Notes: a model not told the origin generated them from the sequence alone. A stretch of 46,962 nucleotides of DNA from Mucilaginibacter sp. (GCF_028288225.1 NZ_JAQBOC010000027.1:1-46962); one strand, 5' to 3'. Numbered from the stretch's first letter, positions 34,663 to 43,462 are shown. A program made the numbers and translations.

Positions 34663-35912
34663 CGGCACGCATAAATTCTGTTAAAAAAAAGATAGTGTTG
34701 GTTTCTTCGGGGCAGCCGTCTTTAAATCCAAGGTTGGTAAAAGAGGCAGATGCTTTGGATGCCGGGGGGTATGAAGTTACTGTCTTGTATGCTTACTGGA
34801 ACGCCTGGGGAACAGACCTCGACAAAAAACTGTTGCCCCATAAACAATGGCGGGCTGTAAGGACGGGTGGAGATCCGGAGCAAAAAAGGGTCACTTATTT
34901 CCTAAGCCGAATAATTCATAAGTTTTCCTTACTGGTTACAAAACATACCGGCATTAAGTACTTCACTCAACTTGCTATTGCCAGAAGCAGCTACTTTTTA
35001 ATTAGGGAAACTAAAAAACACAAGGCTGATCTGTACGTCGGGCATAATCTTGGTGCTTTACCTGCTGTAGTTAAAGCATCTCAAAAGCATAAAAAACTAT
35101 GCGGCTTTGATGCAGAGGATTTTCACCGGTACGAAACCTCAAATAGCGACAACGATAGCGAAGTTATTTTAAAAGCATTTATTGAGGACAAGTATATCCC
35201 TCAGGTGAACTATTTATCAGCAAGCAGCGCGCAAATTACTAATGCTTATCACCAGCTTTTTCCGGCTAAAAAACCTGTTACCTTGTTAAATGTTTTTCCT
35301 TTTAATAATGAGGTAAAGCAACCTCAATTAAATACCTCACACCCCATAAGGTTATTTTGGTTTTCGCAGGTTATTGGTGTTAGCCGGGGGATAGAAGATG
35401 TTGTAAAAGCGCTCCATATTTTAAAAGATGATAATTTTGAACTGCACCTGCTGGGTTATCACTCAAACCAAACAATAGACTTCATTGAACAACTAAATAA
35501 TGGTGCTGGGAAAATCTTTTATCACCAGCCGGTTACACCGGGAGCATTGGTTGAATTTGCGGCTCAGTTTGATATTGGCTTAGCGATGGAGCCCGGTTTC
35601 AGCGTAAACAATGATTTTGCATTAAGCAATAAAATATTCACTTATATGCAGGCTGGTTTGGCAATTGTTGCAAGCGATACTACGGCTCAAAGCGCTTTAT
35701 TTGATCAATATCCTTCGATTGGAACAACTTATCATAAAGCAGATGCGCAATCATTAGCGGGTGTTTTATCTGGTTACAATAAAAACCGGAACAAGCTCTT
35801 AGAAAGCCGCGAAGCATCCCGGCTTTTGGCAAAAAACACCTTAAACTGGGAAAATGAAAGTAAAAAGTTTTTAACCCTTGTTAGACAAACCTTAAATAAA
35901 GCTGAACGCTAA
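34659..35912 (+). CDS. GT4-like glycosyltransferase (TTG start)
   Basis: A 417-aa GT-B protein that begins at TTG 34659 within the preceding TGA (TTGA). The N-terminal strand KIVLVSSGQPSLNPRLVKEA is a recurrent opening of Bacteroidota GT4 enzymes. ADLYVGHNLGALPAV and CGFDAEDFHRYE follow. The donor half has FWFSQVIGVSRGIEDVV, and AMEPGFSVNNDFALSNKIFTY in place of the usual E-x7-E. Its last 11 nt overlap the likely CTG start of the next gene. Confidence 0.86.
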   Translation: MTARINSVKKKIVLVSSGQPSLNPRLVKEADALDAGGYEVTVLYAYWNAWGTDLDKKLLPHKQWRAVRTGGDPEQKRVTYFLSRIIHKFSLLVTKHTGIKYFTQLAIARSSYFLIRETKKHKADLYVGHNLGALPAVVKASQKHKKLCGFDAEDFHRYETSNSDNDSEVILKAFIEDKYIPQVNYLSASSAQITNAYHQLFPAKKPVTLLNVFPFNNEVKQPQLNTSHPIRLFWFSQVIGVSRGIEDVVKALHILKDDNFELHLLGYHSNQTIDFIEQLNNGAGKIFYHQPVTPGALVEFAAQFDIGLAMEPGFSVNNDFALSNKIFTYMQAGLAIVASDTTAQSALFDQYPSIGTTYHKADAQSLAGVLSGYNKNRNKLLESREASRLLAKNTLNWENESKKFLTLVRQTLNKAER

Positions 35913-37224
35913 GGTACTCATTATCTCCCCCTACTTTCCGCCTTCAAATGCAGCTGATATGCAGCGCATAAGAATGAGCCTGCCTTACTTTAAGCAATTT
36001 GGGTGGGATGTAGCGGTAGTAGCTATTGATGAAAAATATTCTGATGTTGTGCAGGACGAGTTGCTTATGCAAAGCATCCCGGCAGATATAAAGATTTATA
36101 AAGTAAAAGCTTTAAGCAGGGCGCTAACCTCAAAAATTGGATTAGGAAGCCTGGCTTTACGCTCACTTTGGTACTACCGTAAAAAGGTAAATGAGATTTT
36201 GAAAAAGGAAAAATACGACCTCATTTATTTTTCAACTACCCAGTTCCCGCTTTGTATTTTAGGGGCTTATTGGAAAAAACGCTTTGGCATTCCCTATGTA
36301 ATAGATATGCAGGACCCCTGGCACTCAGAATATTATAAAGATAAACCTAAAGATCAGCAGCCCCCCAAATATTGGTTTTCTTATCGCCTGCACAAATACT
36401 TGGAGCCGATAGCTATGAAGCAGGTTGATGGTTTGATCAGTGTGTCAGCTGATTATATCAGCGATTTAAAAGCGAGATACCCCGTAATAAATAATGTTCC
36501 ATCGGCTACCATTACATTCGGCGCTTTTGAGCAGGATCTGAAAATAGCACTTGACAACCAAGGTAAATTTTACGCATTGCTGCAAAGCGGGTTCAAGAAT
36601 ATTGTATATGTAGGGCGTGGCGGTATGGATATGCAAAAAGCCATTGCCCCTGTATTTGAAGCGCTAAAAAAAGGGCTGAATGAAAACGCTGAAGTATTTA
36701 GCAAGCTGCGATTTTACTTTATCGGTACCAGCTATGCGCCGGCAGGCACAGGTAAGCCTACAGTTTTGCCTCTGGCTAAAAAATATGGCGTTGATTCGAA
36801 TATAATTGAAATAACTGACAGGATAAGTTATTATCGCACTTTATTAACCTTACAACAGGCCGATGCATTATTTATACCTGGCTCGGATGATCCAAAATAT
36901 ACAGCTTCGAAAATTTATCCATACCTGTTAACCGGTAAGCCCCTGCTTGCAATTTTTAATGAAAAAAGCAATGCAGTTGAAGGTATAAAAGAATGTACAG
37001 GTGATGCCATGGTATTAACTTTTAGTGAAGATACATCTTACTTAACAGGTGATTTATTCCAAATACTAACCGATTGGGGAAATGGCTTATTTAAACCGTT
37101 AAACCTTTCAGCGAATTTTAAAAAATACAACGCAGAAAACCTTACGGGCCAGCAGGCTGACCTGTTTGTTAAGGCTACCAGATATTATGAGGCAAAGAAA
37201 AGCAATGGGGCGGATATTCGGTAG
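35902..37224 (+). CDS. GT4-like glycosyltransferase with probable non-standard start
   Basis: A GT-B protein of about 440 aa. The first in-frame ATG (35959) lies inside the first conserved loop, but the open frame upstream encodes KVLIISPYFPPSNAADMQRI, the standard first strand and acceptor loop of this enzyme group. Between the frame-closing TAA at 35893-35895 and that strand there is no ATG, GTG or TTG; the best candidate is CTG at 35902, overlapping the previous gene by 11 nt. Other segments: IDMQDPWHSEYY, VDGLISVSADYI, NIVYVGRGGMDMQKA and a donor site with PGSDDPKYTASKIYPYL. If translation started at 35959, residues needed for the fold would be missing. Confidence 0.82.
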   Translation: MNAKVLIISPYFPPSNAADMQRIRMSLPYFKQFGWDVAVVAIDEKYSDVVQDELLMQSIPADIKIYKVKALSRALTSKIGLGSLALRSLWYYRKKVNEILKKEKYDLIYFSTTQFPLCILGAYWKKRFGIPYVIDMQDPWHSEYYKDKPKDQQPPKYWFSYRLHKYLEPIAMKQVDGLISVSADYISDLKARYPVINNVPSATITFGAFEQDLKIALDNQGKFYALLQSGFKNIVYVGRGGMDMQKAIAPVFEALKKGLNENAEVFSKLRFYFIGTSYAPAGTGKPTVLPLAKKYGVDSNIIEITDRISYYRTLLTLQQADALFIPGSDDPKYTASKIYPYLLTGKPLLAIFNEKSNAVEGIKECTGDAMVLTFSEDTSYLTGDLFQILTDWGNGLFKPLNLSANFKKYNAENLTGQQADLFVKATRYYEAKKSNGADIR

Positions 37225-37298
37225 CTATTACTTATTAACTCCTTTGATTTACCCGTCAATAGCTAACTCTTTTTTTCAATGGATAACTTAACCATCAA

Positions 37299-38462
37299 AT
37301 GAGGAAGCTGGCAATTATTACTACCCATCCTATTCAGTATTATGCGCCTGTATTTAAGCTTTTGCAGCAGCGTAAAAATATAGCTGTTAAGGTGTTTTAC
37401 ACGCTGGGCATAGCCGCTGTTAACAAGTTTGACCATGGCTTTAACAAGGTAGTTGAGTGGGATGTGCCGCTGTTAGACGGTTATGAGTTTGAATGGTTGG
37501 AAAATACAGCCGTTAATCCCGGCTCTCACCATTTTAAGGGAATAGTTAATTCTGATGGCATTGAGCAGATTAAAAAATACCGGCCTAATGCTATTTTGGT
37601 CTTCGGCTGGGCATATAATTCTCATTTAAAAATAATCCGCTATTTTAATGGTAAAATACCTATATATTTCAGGGGCGATTCAACTTTGCTGAATGAAAAA
37701 GACGGATTAAAAAAAACGCTCAGATATATTTTTTTAAGATGGGTATACAGGCATGTTAACCATGTTTTTTATGTTGGTAAAAACAACAAGGATTATTATG
37801 AGAGGTATGGGTTAAAAAAAAGTCAGCTAAGTTTTACACCACATGCTATTGACAATGATAGATTTGAAGCCGACCGGAAACATGAGGCGAATGAGCTGCG
37901 ATCGTCTCTTGGCATCAGTAATAATGATGTATTGATCTTATATGCAGGTAAGTTTGAACCGGTTAAAAATGTTGAGTTACTATTGTCAGCATTTATAACT
38001 TTGAAACCGGCAAATGTACATTTGCTGTTAGCGGGTGATGGCCCCAATGAAAATAAATTAAAAGATATGGCTGGTCAAAGTAGTGTTACCGGCAATATTC
38101 ATTTTACGGGGTTTAAAAATCAAACCTATATGCCTGTTCTGTACCAGGCGGCTGATTTATTTTGCTTGCCTTCAAAAAGTGAAACCTGGGGCTTAAGTAT
38201 AAATGAAGCGATGGCATGTGGTAAAGCCGTATTAGTGTCTGATAAGGCGGGCTGTGCGGTTGATTTGGTGGAAAATGGCAAAAATGGCGCTGTTTTTACA
38301 AGTGATGATGTGGCTGATTTGGTTGGAAAGCTACAGCAATTAACCCAGGACAAGGGTCAATTGGTTAAATTAGGACAGCAATCAAAATTAATTATTAAAG
38401 ACTGGTGCTTTTTACCTATTGCGGAAGCAATTGAAAATAAATTATTGAATGAGGCGCATTGA
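37299..38462 (+). CDS. GT4 family glycosyltransferase
   Basis: A 387-aa retaining GT-B enzyme: LAIITTHPIQYYAPVFKLL at the N-terminus (a recognisable GT4 subgroup), FSPHAIDNDRF-like interdomain region (FTPHAIDNDRF), ILYAGKFEPVKNVELLLSAF, IHFTGFKNQ and the E-x7-E motif ETWGLSINE, followed by AMACGKAVLVSDKAGC. A 74-nt gap precedes it with nothing notable. Its last 14 nt overlap the start of the FkbM gene. Confidence 0.9.
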   Translation: MRKLAIITTHPIQYYAPVFKLLQQRKNIAVKVFYTLGIAAVNKFDHGFNKVVEWDVPLLDGYEFEWLENTAVNPGSHHFKGIVNSDGIEQIKKYRPNAILVFGWAYNSHLKIIRYFNGKIPIYFRGDSTLLNEKDGLKKTLRYIFLRWVYRHVNHVFYVGKNNKDYYERYGLKKSQLSFTPHAIDNDRFEADRKHEANELRSSLGISNNDVLILYAGKFEPVKNVELLLSAFITLKPANVHLLLAGDGPNENKLKDMAGQSSVTGNIHFTGFKNQTYMPVLYQAADLFCLPSKSETWGLSINEAMACGKAVLVSDKAGCAVDLVENGKNGAVFTSDDVADLVGKLQQLTQDKGQLVKLGQQSKLIIKDWCFLPIAEAIENKLLNEAH

Positions 38463-39297
38463 CCGTATTAAGCTTGATTTTACCCGTAACTGGAGGCTTC
38501 CCGGAAAAGAAAGGCTTTCTAACTTGCTAAAGCCATCTGATCAGCTTAAAGCAAAAATAAAAGAAGGGATCGTATGGTTAAGCGACGAAGACATAGCCAT
38601 TTATACCAGTGCCGATAACTATATTGAATGGACCATATTAAGCACCGGCACGTACGAAGATGAGATAAATAAATTGATCAGGATTTCTCTCAAAACCGGT
38701 GGTAATGCATTGGATATTGGGGGCAACATTGGCTTACAAAGTATCCGGATGTCGCAATGTGTGGGGCAAACAGGTAAGGTTTATGCTTTTGAGCCGTTGA
38801 TATACCTCCAGGAAAAACTTAGCCGCAACCTTTTGTTGAATAAGGCTTTTAACGTAACGCTGTTGCCTTACGCCTTATCAAACCAGGAAAGTGAGGCCGA
38901 TTTTATCATCAATAAAAATTCATGGAACCAGGGAACCTTTAGTTTAAGCAATAATAACAGCGATGGATCTGATAAACAGCGTGTATTTATAAAGGTTGGC
39001 GATAACCTCCCGGAAATTCAAAATCTCCACTCGCTCGACCTGGTAAAAATTGACGTAGAAGGCTTTGAGTACCAGGTGTTGCTTGGCTTGGCCAAAACAA
39101 TTCAAAAACATAAACCCCGTATAATTTTTGAATACGACAGCAATTATTGGATGAGTAATAGTCAAAAAATTGCCGAATGCTGGTCATTTTTACAGTCGTT
39201 TGGTTATATACTGTACCAGATTACACCTGTTGGCTGTGAGCTGCTAAGCGATTGGGAAAACGTTGAGAGTGGTAACCTGTTTTGTATGCCTGTATAG
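38449..39297 (+). CDS. FkbM family methyltransferase
   Basis: A 282-aa SAM-dependent methyltransferase. Motif I is GGNALDIGGNIGLQSI (about 83-98), then KVYAFEPLIYLQEKL, LPYALSNQESEADF and LDLVKIDVEGFEYQVL, the FkbM core phrase. The C-terminus has PRIIFEYDSNYW. It differs clearly from the other FkbM at 14054 (no SQSGED segment), so a different hydroxyl or sugar is likely. Overlaps the preceding GT4 by 14 nt; the Wzy-like gene starts 3 nt after its stop. Confidence 0.87.
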   Translation: MRRIDRIKLDFTRNWRLPGKERLSNLLKPSDQLKAKIKEGIVWLSDEDIAIYTSADNYIEWTILSTGTYEDEINKLIRISLKTGGNALDIGGNIGLQSIRMSQCVGQTGKVYAFEPLIYLQEKLSRNLLLNKAFNVTLLPYALSNQESEADFIINKNSWNQGTFSLSNNNSDGSDKQRVFIKVGDNLPEIQNLHSLDLVKIDVEGFEYQVLLGLAKTIQKHKPRIIFEYDSNYWMSNSQKIAECWSFLQSFGYILYQITPVGCELLSDWENVESGNLFCMPV

Positions 39298-39300
39298 TTT

Positions 39301-40704
39301 ATGAAAAAGGAAAACGCCATTGAGAAACATTTTTTACTTTTTTTGCCATGGGCCATTTCCTTACTTTTTGAGTCATATGCGGTTACTTCCTATTTTATTG
39401 CATGGCTGGGTTCATTCTTTATTTTTTATATGACGTTAACCGGTAAAATAAAACCCTTGCCTGCCGATCGGAGTTTTGCTGAACAATTGATGCGGCCAAT
39501 TTTTATAATCCAGGTGATTTTTGCTGGTTACATGTGCTGCACTTCAATATTTTATTTTTTAAGCCTTTTAGGGTATGAATATTTGAGTAAGACAAATACG
39601 GCTTTAGCCATAGATGAGAATGCATTGAACATTGCGGCACAATGCCAAAGGTATTATTGTTTAGGGCATGCAGCCTTTGTTTCGGGGATATTGATGTTTA
39701 TGAAATATCCTGTTAAGCATAAGTATTATATTGAAAAAGAGAAATTAGCTAATTTGCTATTAATGACAGCGTTAGTTGCGTTTCCAGTGTCCCTTGTCTT
39801 TTTACGGATCCCGGGATTATCACAGTTTTATTTTCAACTTAGTTCGCTCAGCTTTATTGCCGGCACACTTGCATTTGCTTTTGCCCTGCCGCTTCAAAAG
39901 GTAACCAACACCTTAATTAGTCTTTCATTATATATTTTTAACTTTTACCAGGCCCTTACTTCCGGCTTTAAGGAGCCCATCATCATTAGTGTACTGGTTT
40001 TAGGCATATTTTTATATCCAAATTATAAAAAAATTGTGACTATCGTTTTTGGACCCGTCCTGATTTTGCTGTTTATGTTTCTGCCAGCTTATGTAAGCAG
40101 TTTTCGTGGAACTGCATGGACTGGCGATGAAAATGTAGATAATGCTGCGCAAATAGCACTTGATGCTACTCTTAATAAAGACGCTGATGATAATACCAAT
40201 TGGGGTTTTTTGGTATACAGGTTAAGTGAAATTGATATGTTTACAAAATATGTTAAATCAACTCCTGACAAGATCGACTTTTATGGCACTCAATTGATAA
40301 AACAATCTGCCATAGCTATAATTCCCCGGGTCTTTTGGCCATCAAAACCGAGTACGGAAGCCCTTATTATGGAGCGCGTTTATAGCGCAGGCGTAGTAAA
40401 CAGAAACTCAAACGTTTCGGCTAAACCTGCTTTTATTGTTGATGCCTATTTATCCTGCGGCGCAATAGGGATTTTTATTTTTTTGTTTGCATACGGCGCC
40501 ATAGCGCAAATTATAGCCTGTAAGGCTGAAAAATTATTTGGCGGTTATATTTTGGGTACAGCACTCATCTTCAGCGGCCTGTTTCAAATATTCTGGCGGG
40601 GTTTAAGTTTTGAGTTTTTGATAAATTCTGTGTTTTGGAGTTATATAACCATGCTGGTTGTATTCAAAATATTGCGTTCCAGAAATATATTAAAAGAGAT
40701 TTGA
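39301..40704 (+). CDS. Wzy-like O-antigen/EPS polymerase, probably the exosortase-Y-associated type
   Basis: A 467-aa polytopic inner-membrane protein with roughly a dozen hydrophobic segments and one large external loop (about residues 265-350: FRGTAWTGDENVDNAAQ, then IIPRVFWPSKPSTEALI). Wzy polymerases join lipid-linked repeat units in the periplasm and have this topology. The FWPSKP phrase near a Ser/Pro-rich loop recalls a group annotated as exosortase-Y-associated Wzy-like proteins; that link is from memory and agrees with the exosortase gene 4.8 kb downstream. It overlaps the next gene by TTGA. Confidence 0.8.
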   Translation: MKKENAIEKHFLLFLPWAISLLFESYAVTSYFIAWLGSFFIFYMTLTGKIKPLPADRSFAEQLMRPIFIIQVIFAGYMCCTSIFYFLSLLGYEYLSKTNTALAIDENALNIAAQCQRYYCLGHAAFVSGILMFMKYPVKHKYYIEKEKLANLLLMTALVAFPVSLVFLRIPGLSQFYFQLSSLSFIAGTLAFAFALPLQKVTNTLISLSLYIFNFYQALTSGFKEPIIISVLVLGIFLYPNYKKIVTIVFGPVLILLFMFLPAYVSSFRGTAWTGDENVDNAAQIALDATLNKDADDNTNWGFLVYRLSEIDMFTKYVKSTPDKIDFYGTQLIKQSAIAIIPRVFWPSKPSTEALIMERVYSAGVVNRNSNVSAKPAFIVDAYLSCGAIGIFIFLFAYGAIAQIIACKAEKLFGGYILGTALIFSGLFQIFWRGLSFEFLINSVFWSYITMLVVFKILRSRNILKEI

Positions 40705-41834
40705 AGATTTTACAGATTTGTGCAGCTTACAAACCGGCCTATATTTATGGCGGGCCAACCATGTCGGTAAGCATGTTGGGCGAACAACTGGCAAAGGCTG
40801 GCGTTTATACGGAAGCATATGCAACAACAGCCAACGGAAAAGGAGAGTTGCCGGTTAATCCTGGTGAGCTGGTAAATGTTGATGGTGTCAGGGTGACTTA
40901 TTTTAAACGAATAACAAAAGATCACAGCCACTTCTCCCCTGCCCTGTTTAAAAGGTTGTGGAAGGAAGCGCAAGGTTTTGATGTCATCCACATCCATGCC
41001 TGGTGGAACCTGGTATCGTTATTTTCATGCCTAATTGCGCTGGTGCGTAAGGTGCCGGTTGTGGTATCCCCAAGAGGGACTTTAAGTTCTTATTCGTTTC
41101 AAAATAAAAACATCGGCAAAAAATGGCTTATTCATCATTTATTGGGTAAGCTGTTGTTAAACAGGTGCCATATCCACGTCACGTCCAATCAGGAAGGCGA
41201 GGCTGCAAATAGCATCCTTATACCTAAAAGTATCATTGATCTGCCCAATTTTGTAAAGCTGCCTGTTACTTCACCTTTATTTAATCGATCTTCAGGTATT
41301 TTCCGGCTGATCTTTTTGTCAAGAATTGAAGCGAAAAAAGGCCTGGATATATTAATAAACGCTTTGCCGCTTTTAACCTTCCCTTACAAACTAACTATTG
41401 TCGGTGACGGGGACATAAACTATGTAAATGACCTGAAGGCATTGGCTAAAAAAAATGCTAATGAGGAAAATATTCGCTGGATGGGCTTTCAAAATGAGGA
41501 TAAGTTTAAATTACTGTTTGAAAACGATCTGCTTGTTTTACCCTCGCATGATGAGAACTTTGGCAATGTGATCATTGAAAGCCTTAGCCAGGGTACAGCA
41601 GTATTGGTAAGTCCGTTTGTAGGTTTGTCTGACTATGTTACGGAAAATAATTTGGGGTGGCAATGTGAGTTAAATCCGGCATCCGTGAGTAACAGGATTA
41701 ATTTTATTCATCAAAAACAGGATGCGCTTAATTTTATCCGGGAAAATGCGCCCGCCAGGATCAATGCTGATTTTGATGAAGGTAATTTGATTAAACGATA
41801 TATGGATATGTATAATAACATAGTTAATGGGTGA
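40701..41834 (+). CDS. GT4 family glycosyltransferase, possibly XrtY-associated (XYAG1-like), TTG start
   Basis: A 377-aa retaining GT-B enzyme. I place the start at TTG 40701, overlapping the polymerase stop as TTGA, directly before KILQICAAYKPAYIYGGPTM. An upstream in-frame ATG (40635) lies 66 nt inside the polymerase gene and would add 22 unconserved residues. Motifs: VIHIHAWWNLVSLF, SPRGTLSSYSF, FLSRIEAKKGLDILI, GDGDINYVNDL and the E-x7-E ENFGNVIIE. It is adjacent to the Wzy-like gene and near the exosortase, as I recall for the XrtY-associated glycosyltransferase family. Confidence 0.87.
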   Translation: MKILQICAAYKPAYIYGGPTMSVSMLGEQLAKAGVYTEAYATTANGKGELPVNPGELVNVDGVRVTYFKRITKDHSHFSPALFKRLWKEAQGFDVIHIHAWWNLVSLFSCLIALVRKVPVVVSPRGTLSSYSFQNKNIGKKWLIHHLLGKLLLNRCHIHVTSNQEGEAANSILIPKSIIDLPNFVKLPVTSPLFNRSSGIFRLIFLSRIEAKKGLDILINALPLLTFPYKLTIVGDGDINYVNDLKALAKKNANEENIRWMGFQNEDKFKLLFENDLLVLPSHDENFGNVIIESLSQGTAVLVSPFVGLSDYVTENNLGWQCELNPASVSNRINFIHQKQDALNFIRENAPARINADFDEGNLIKRYMDMYNNIVNG

Positions 41835-42447
41835 TTATATAGATTACGGTTTTCATAGCGACGGCCCTACACATAATTTTAGCTACCAGTTGAATGAGCT
41901 GGTTGGGTTAATTGATAAAGTAAAAAACAAATATATTCTTGACCTGGGCTGCGGCAACGGCTACCTGGTAAATTTCCTGATTGAACAAGGTTACAATGCC
42001 TATGGTACCGACGCTTCTGAAAAGGGAATAGCCATCGCACAAAAAACAAACCCCGGCCGTTTTTTTGTACAGGATCTTTCTGCAGACGCTTTACCGCGGC
42101 AATTGCAGGGCATTCCTTTTGATACTATCATATCCACAGAAGTGATTGAACATTTATACAATCCCGAAGCGTTTATTGATTTTTGCAGGCAACAGCTAAG
42201 GCAGGGGGGCGAGTTGATCATAACTACGCCTTACCATGGTTATTTTAAAAATTTAACCCTGAGTATTTTTAACAGATGGGATAGCCATTTGGATCCGCTG
42301 TGGCTGGGCGGGCATATTAAACTATGGTCAAAAAATACGCTGACCAAAGTATTGACCAATGCCGGTTTTACGGTTATAGCTTTTACAGGCTGCGGCAGGT
42401 TTCCGTACTTTTGGAAATCCATGATCATTAAAGCAAAGCTATCTTGA
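41827..42447 (+). CDS. Class I SAM-dependent methyltransferase
   Basis: A 206-aa methyltransferase: ILDLGCGNGYLVNFL as motif I (about 38-52), AYGTDASEKGI as the ribose-binding loop, FDTIISTEVIEHLYNP and LRQGGELIITTPYHG. The HIKLWSKNTLTKVLTNAGF tail is typical of UbiG/Methyltransf_23-like proteins of glycan clusters. It overlaps the preceding gene by 8 nt and the next by TTGA. Confidence 0.88.
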   Translation: MGDYIDYGFHSDGPTHNFSYQLNELVGLIDKVKNKYILDLGCGNGYLVNFLIEQGYNAYGTDASEKGIAIAQKTNPGRFFVQDLSADALPRQLQGIPFDTIISTEVIEHLYNPEAFIDFCRQQLRQGGELIITTPYHGYFKNLTLSIFNRWDSHLDPLWLGGHIKLWSKNTLTKVLTNAGFTVIAFTGCGRFPYFWKSMIIKAKLS

Positions 42448-43328
42448 GCAATCAGTTCTCATTTATCGTGATTACCTATAACGAAGAAGTACATTTGCCC
42501 AGGTTCCTTCAGTCTGTACAAGGTCTTAACGCCCCTGTTTTTATCTTAGATTCAGGCAGTACGGATAATACCGTCCCGATAGCGGAAAAAGCCGGAGCAA
42601 CCATTTTACAGCACGCTTTTGAAAATCATCCCAAACAATGGGATTACGCGCTGAAAAATTTCAGGATCCAAACCCCCTGGGTAATTTGCCTGGATGCCGA
42701 CCAGGTTGTCACGGATGCGCTTAAAGCGCATCTTCATCATTTTAAGGCGGCGGATTACAAGGATATTGACGGGATTTATTTTAACCGCAAAAACTTTTTT
42801 AAAGGCCGGTGGATAAAACATGGGGGCTATTCACCTTTTTACCTGCTTAAAATGATAAGGTTTGGGGTTGGCTTCTCCGATCTTAATGAGGGTATGGATC
42901 ATCGGTTAATAGTTCCCGGTCATACAGTTATCTGGAAGGATGGCTATCTATTGGAAGAAAACCTAAAGGAGAACAATATCAGCTTTTGGATCGGGAAACA
43001 TAACCGCTACAGTGATTTGGTTGCGCAGGAGGAAGTGGAACGGATGCAGCAAATAAGGTCGCAAACGGTTAAGCCGCATTTTTGGGGTTCGCCCGATGAA
43101 CGCACGGCGTGGTTAAAGCAGCTCTGGTGGAAACTGCCACGTTATGCAAGGCCTTTGCTCTATTTTATTTACCGGATGTTTTTTCAGCTCGGGATCCTCG
43201 ATGGCCGCACCGGTGTTATTTTTCATTTTTTACAGTCATTTTGGTTCCGCCTTATGGTTGATATTAAAATCGATGAGATCCTGCAGGAAAAAAAGGGGTC
43301 AAAACGAAATAATGAACCCAATAGGTAG
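42444..43328 (+). CDS. WaaE-like GT2 family glycosyltransferase (TTG start)
   Basis: A 294-aa family 2 enzyme beginning at TTG 42444 inside the preceding TGA. FSFIVITYNEEVHLPRFL, then VFILDSGSTDNTVPIAEKAG (residues 32-51), and DADQ with the metal site at 84-86 resemble the WaaE/KdtX branch, whose characterised members add glucose to LPS core heptose. The tail contains a hydrophobic, aromatic region (LLYFIYRMFFQLGILDG), likely membrane-associated. It is the last gene of the 36-kb run; its stop coincides with the left base of a nested inverted-repeat structure. Confidence 0.88.
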   Translation: MSNQFSFIVITYNEEVHLPRFLQSVQGLNAPVFILDSGSTDNTVPIAEKAGATILQHAFENHPKQWDYALKNFRIQTPWVICLDADQVVTDALKAHLHHFKAADYKDIDGIYFNRKNFFKGRWIKHGGYSPFYLLKMIRFGVGFSDLNEGMDHRLIVPGHTVIWKDGYLLEENLKENNISFWIGKHNRYSDLVAQEEVERMQQIRSQTVKPHFWGSPDERTAWLKQLWWKLPRYARPLLYFIYRMFFQLGILDGRTGVIFHFLQSFWFRLMVDIKIDEILQEKKGSKRNNEPNR

Positions 43329-43450
43329 GATGAAACAACTGACTTGCATTATGGATTCGACGAGGCTAAAGAGCCCGGCGGATCGGGTACCTGCCGAACA
43401 GTTTTTACAGCCTCGGGAAGCCTGCGTCAGCTTAGCAACTGGTCCATCCT
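43327..43450. ncRNA. Candidate structured RNA element (nested helices), class unknown
   Basis: Three nested pairings can be drawn: AGGATG (43327-43332) with CATCCT (43445-43450); CTGAC-tt-GCA (43339-43348) with TGCGTCAG (43423-43430); and CGAGGCT (43361-43367) with AGCCTCG (43409-43415), the latter perfect over 7 bp. Inside, CCCG/CGGG (43374-43377/43384-43387) or CGGC/GCCG can pair. The stretch is GC-richer than its surroundings. On the plus strand it would be the 3' end of the long operon, on the minus strand the 3' untranslated region of the small secreted protein. I recognise no riboswitch class. Confidence 0.35.
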
Positions 43451-43462
43451 TCTTTGTGATTT

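Noticed and set aside
40635..40700. N-terminal extension of the GT4 from ATG 40635
   Set aside because: The 22 extra residues lie within the polymerase gene and precede the conserved first strand; TTG 40701 in a TTGA overlap fits the pattern of other junctions.
43352..43362. TGGATTCGACG resembles the conserved 5' motif of tmRNA
   Set aside because: There is no tag reading frame, no 3' TTCGAATCC...CCA half and the stretch is too short; an 11-nt match alone is not enough.
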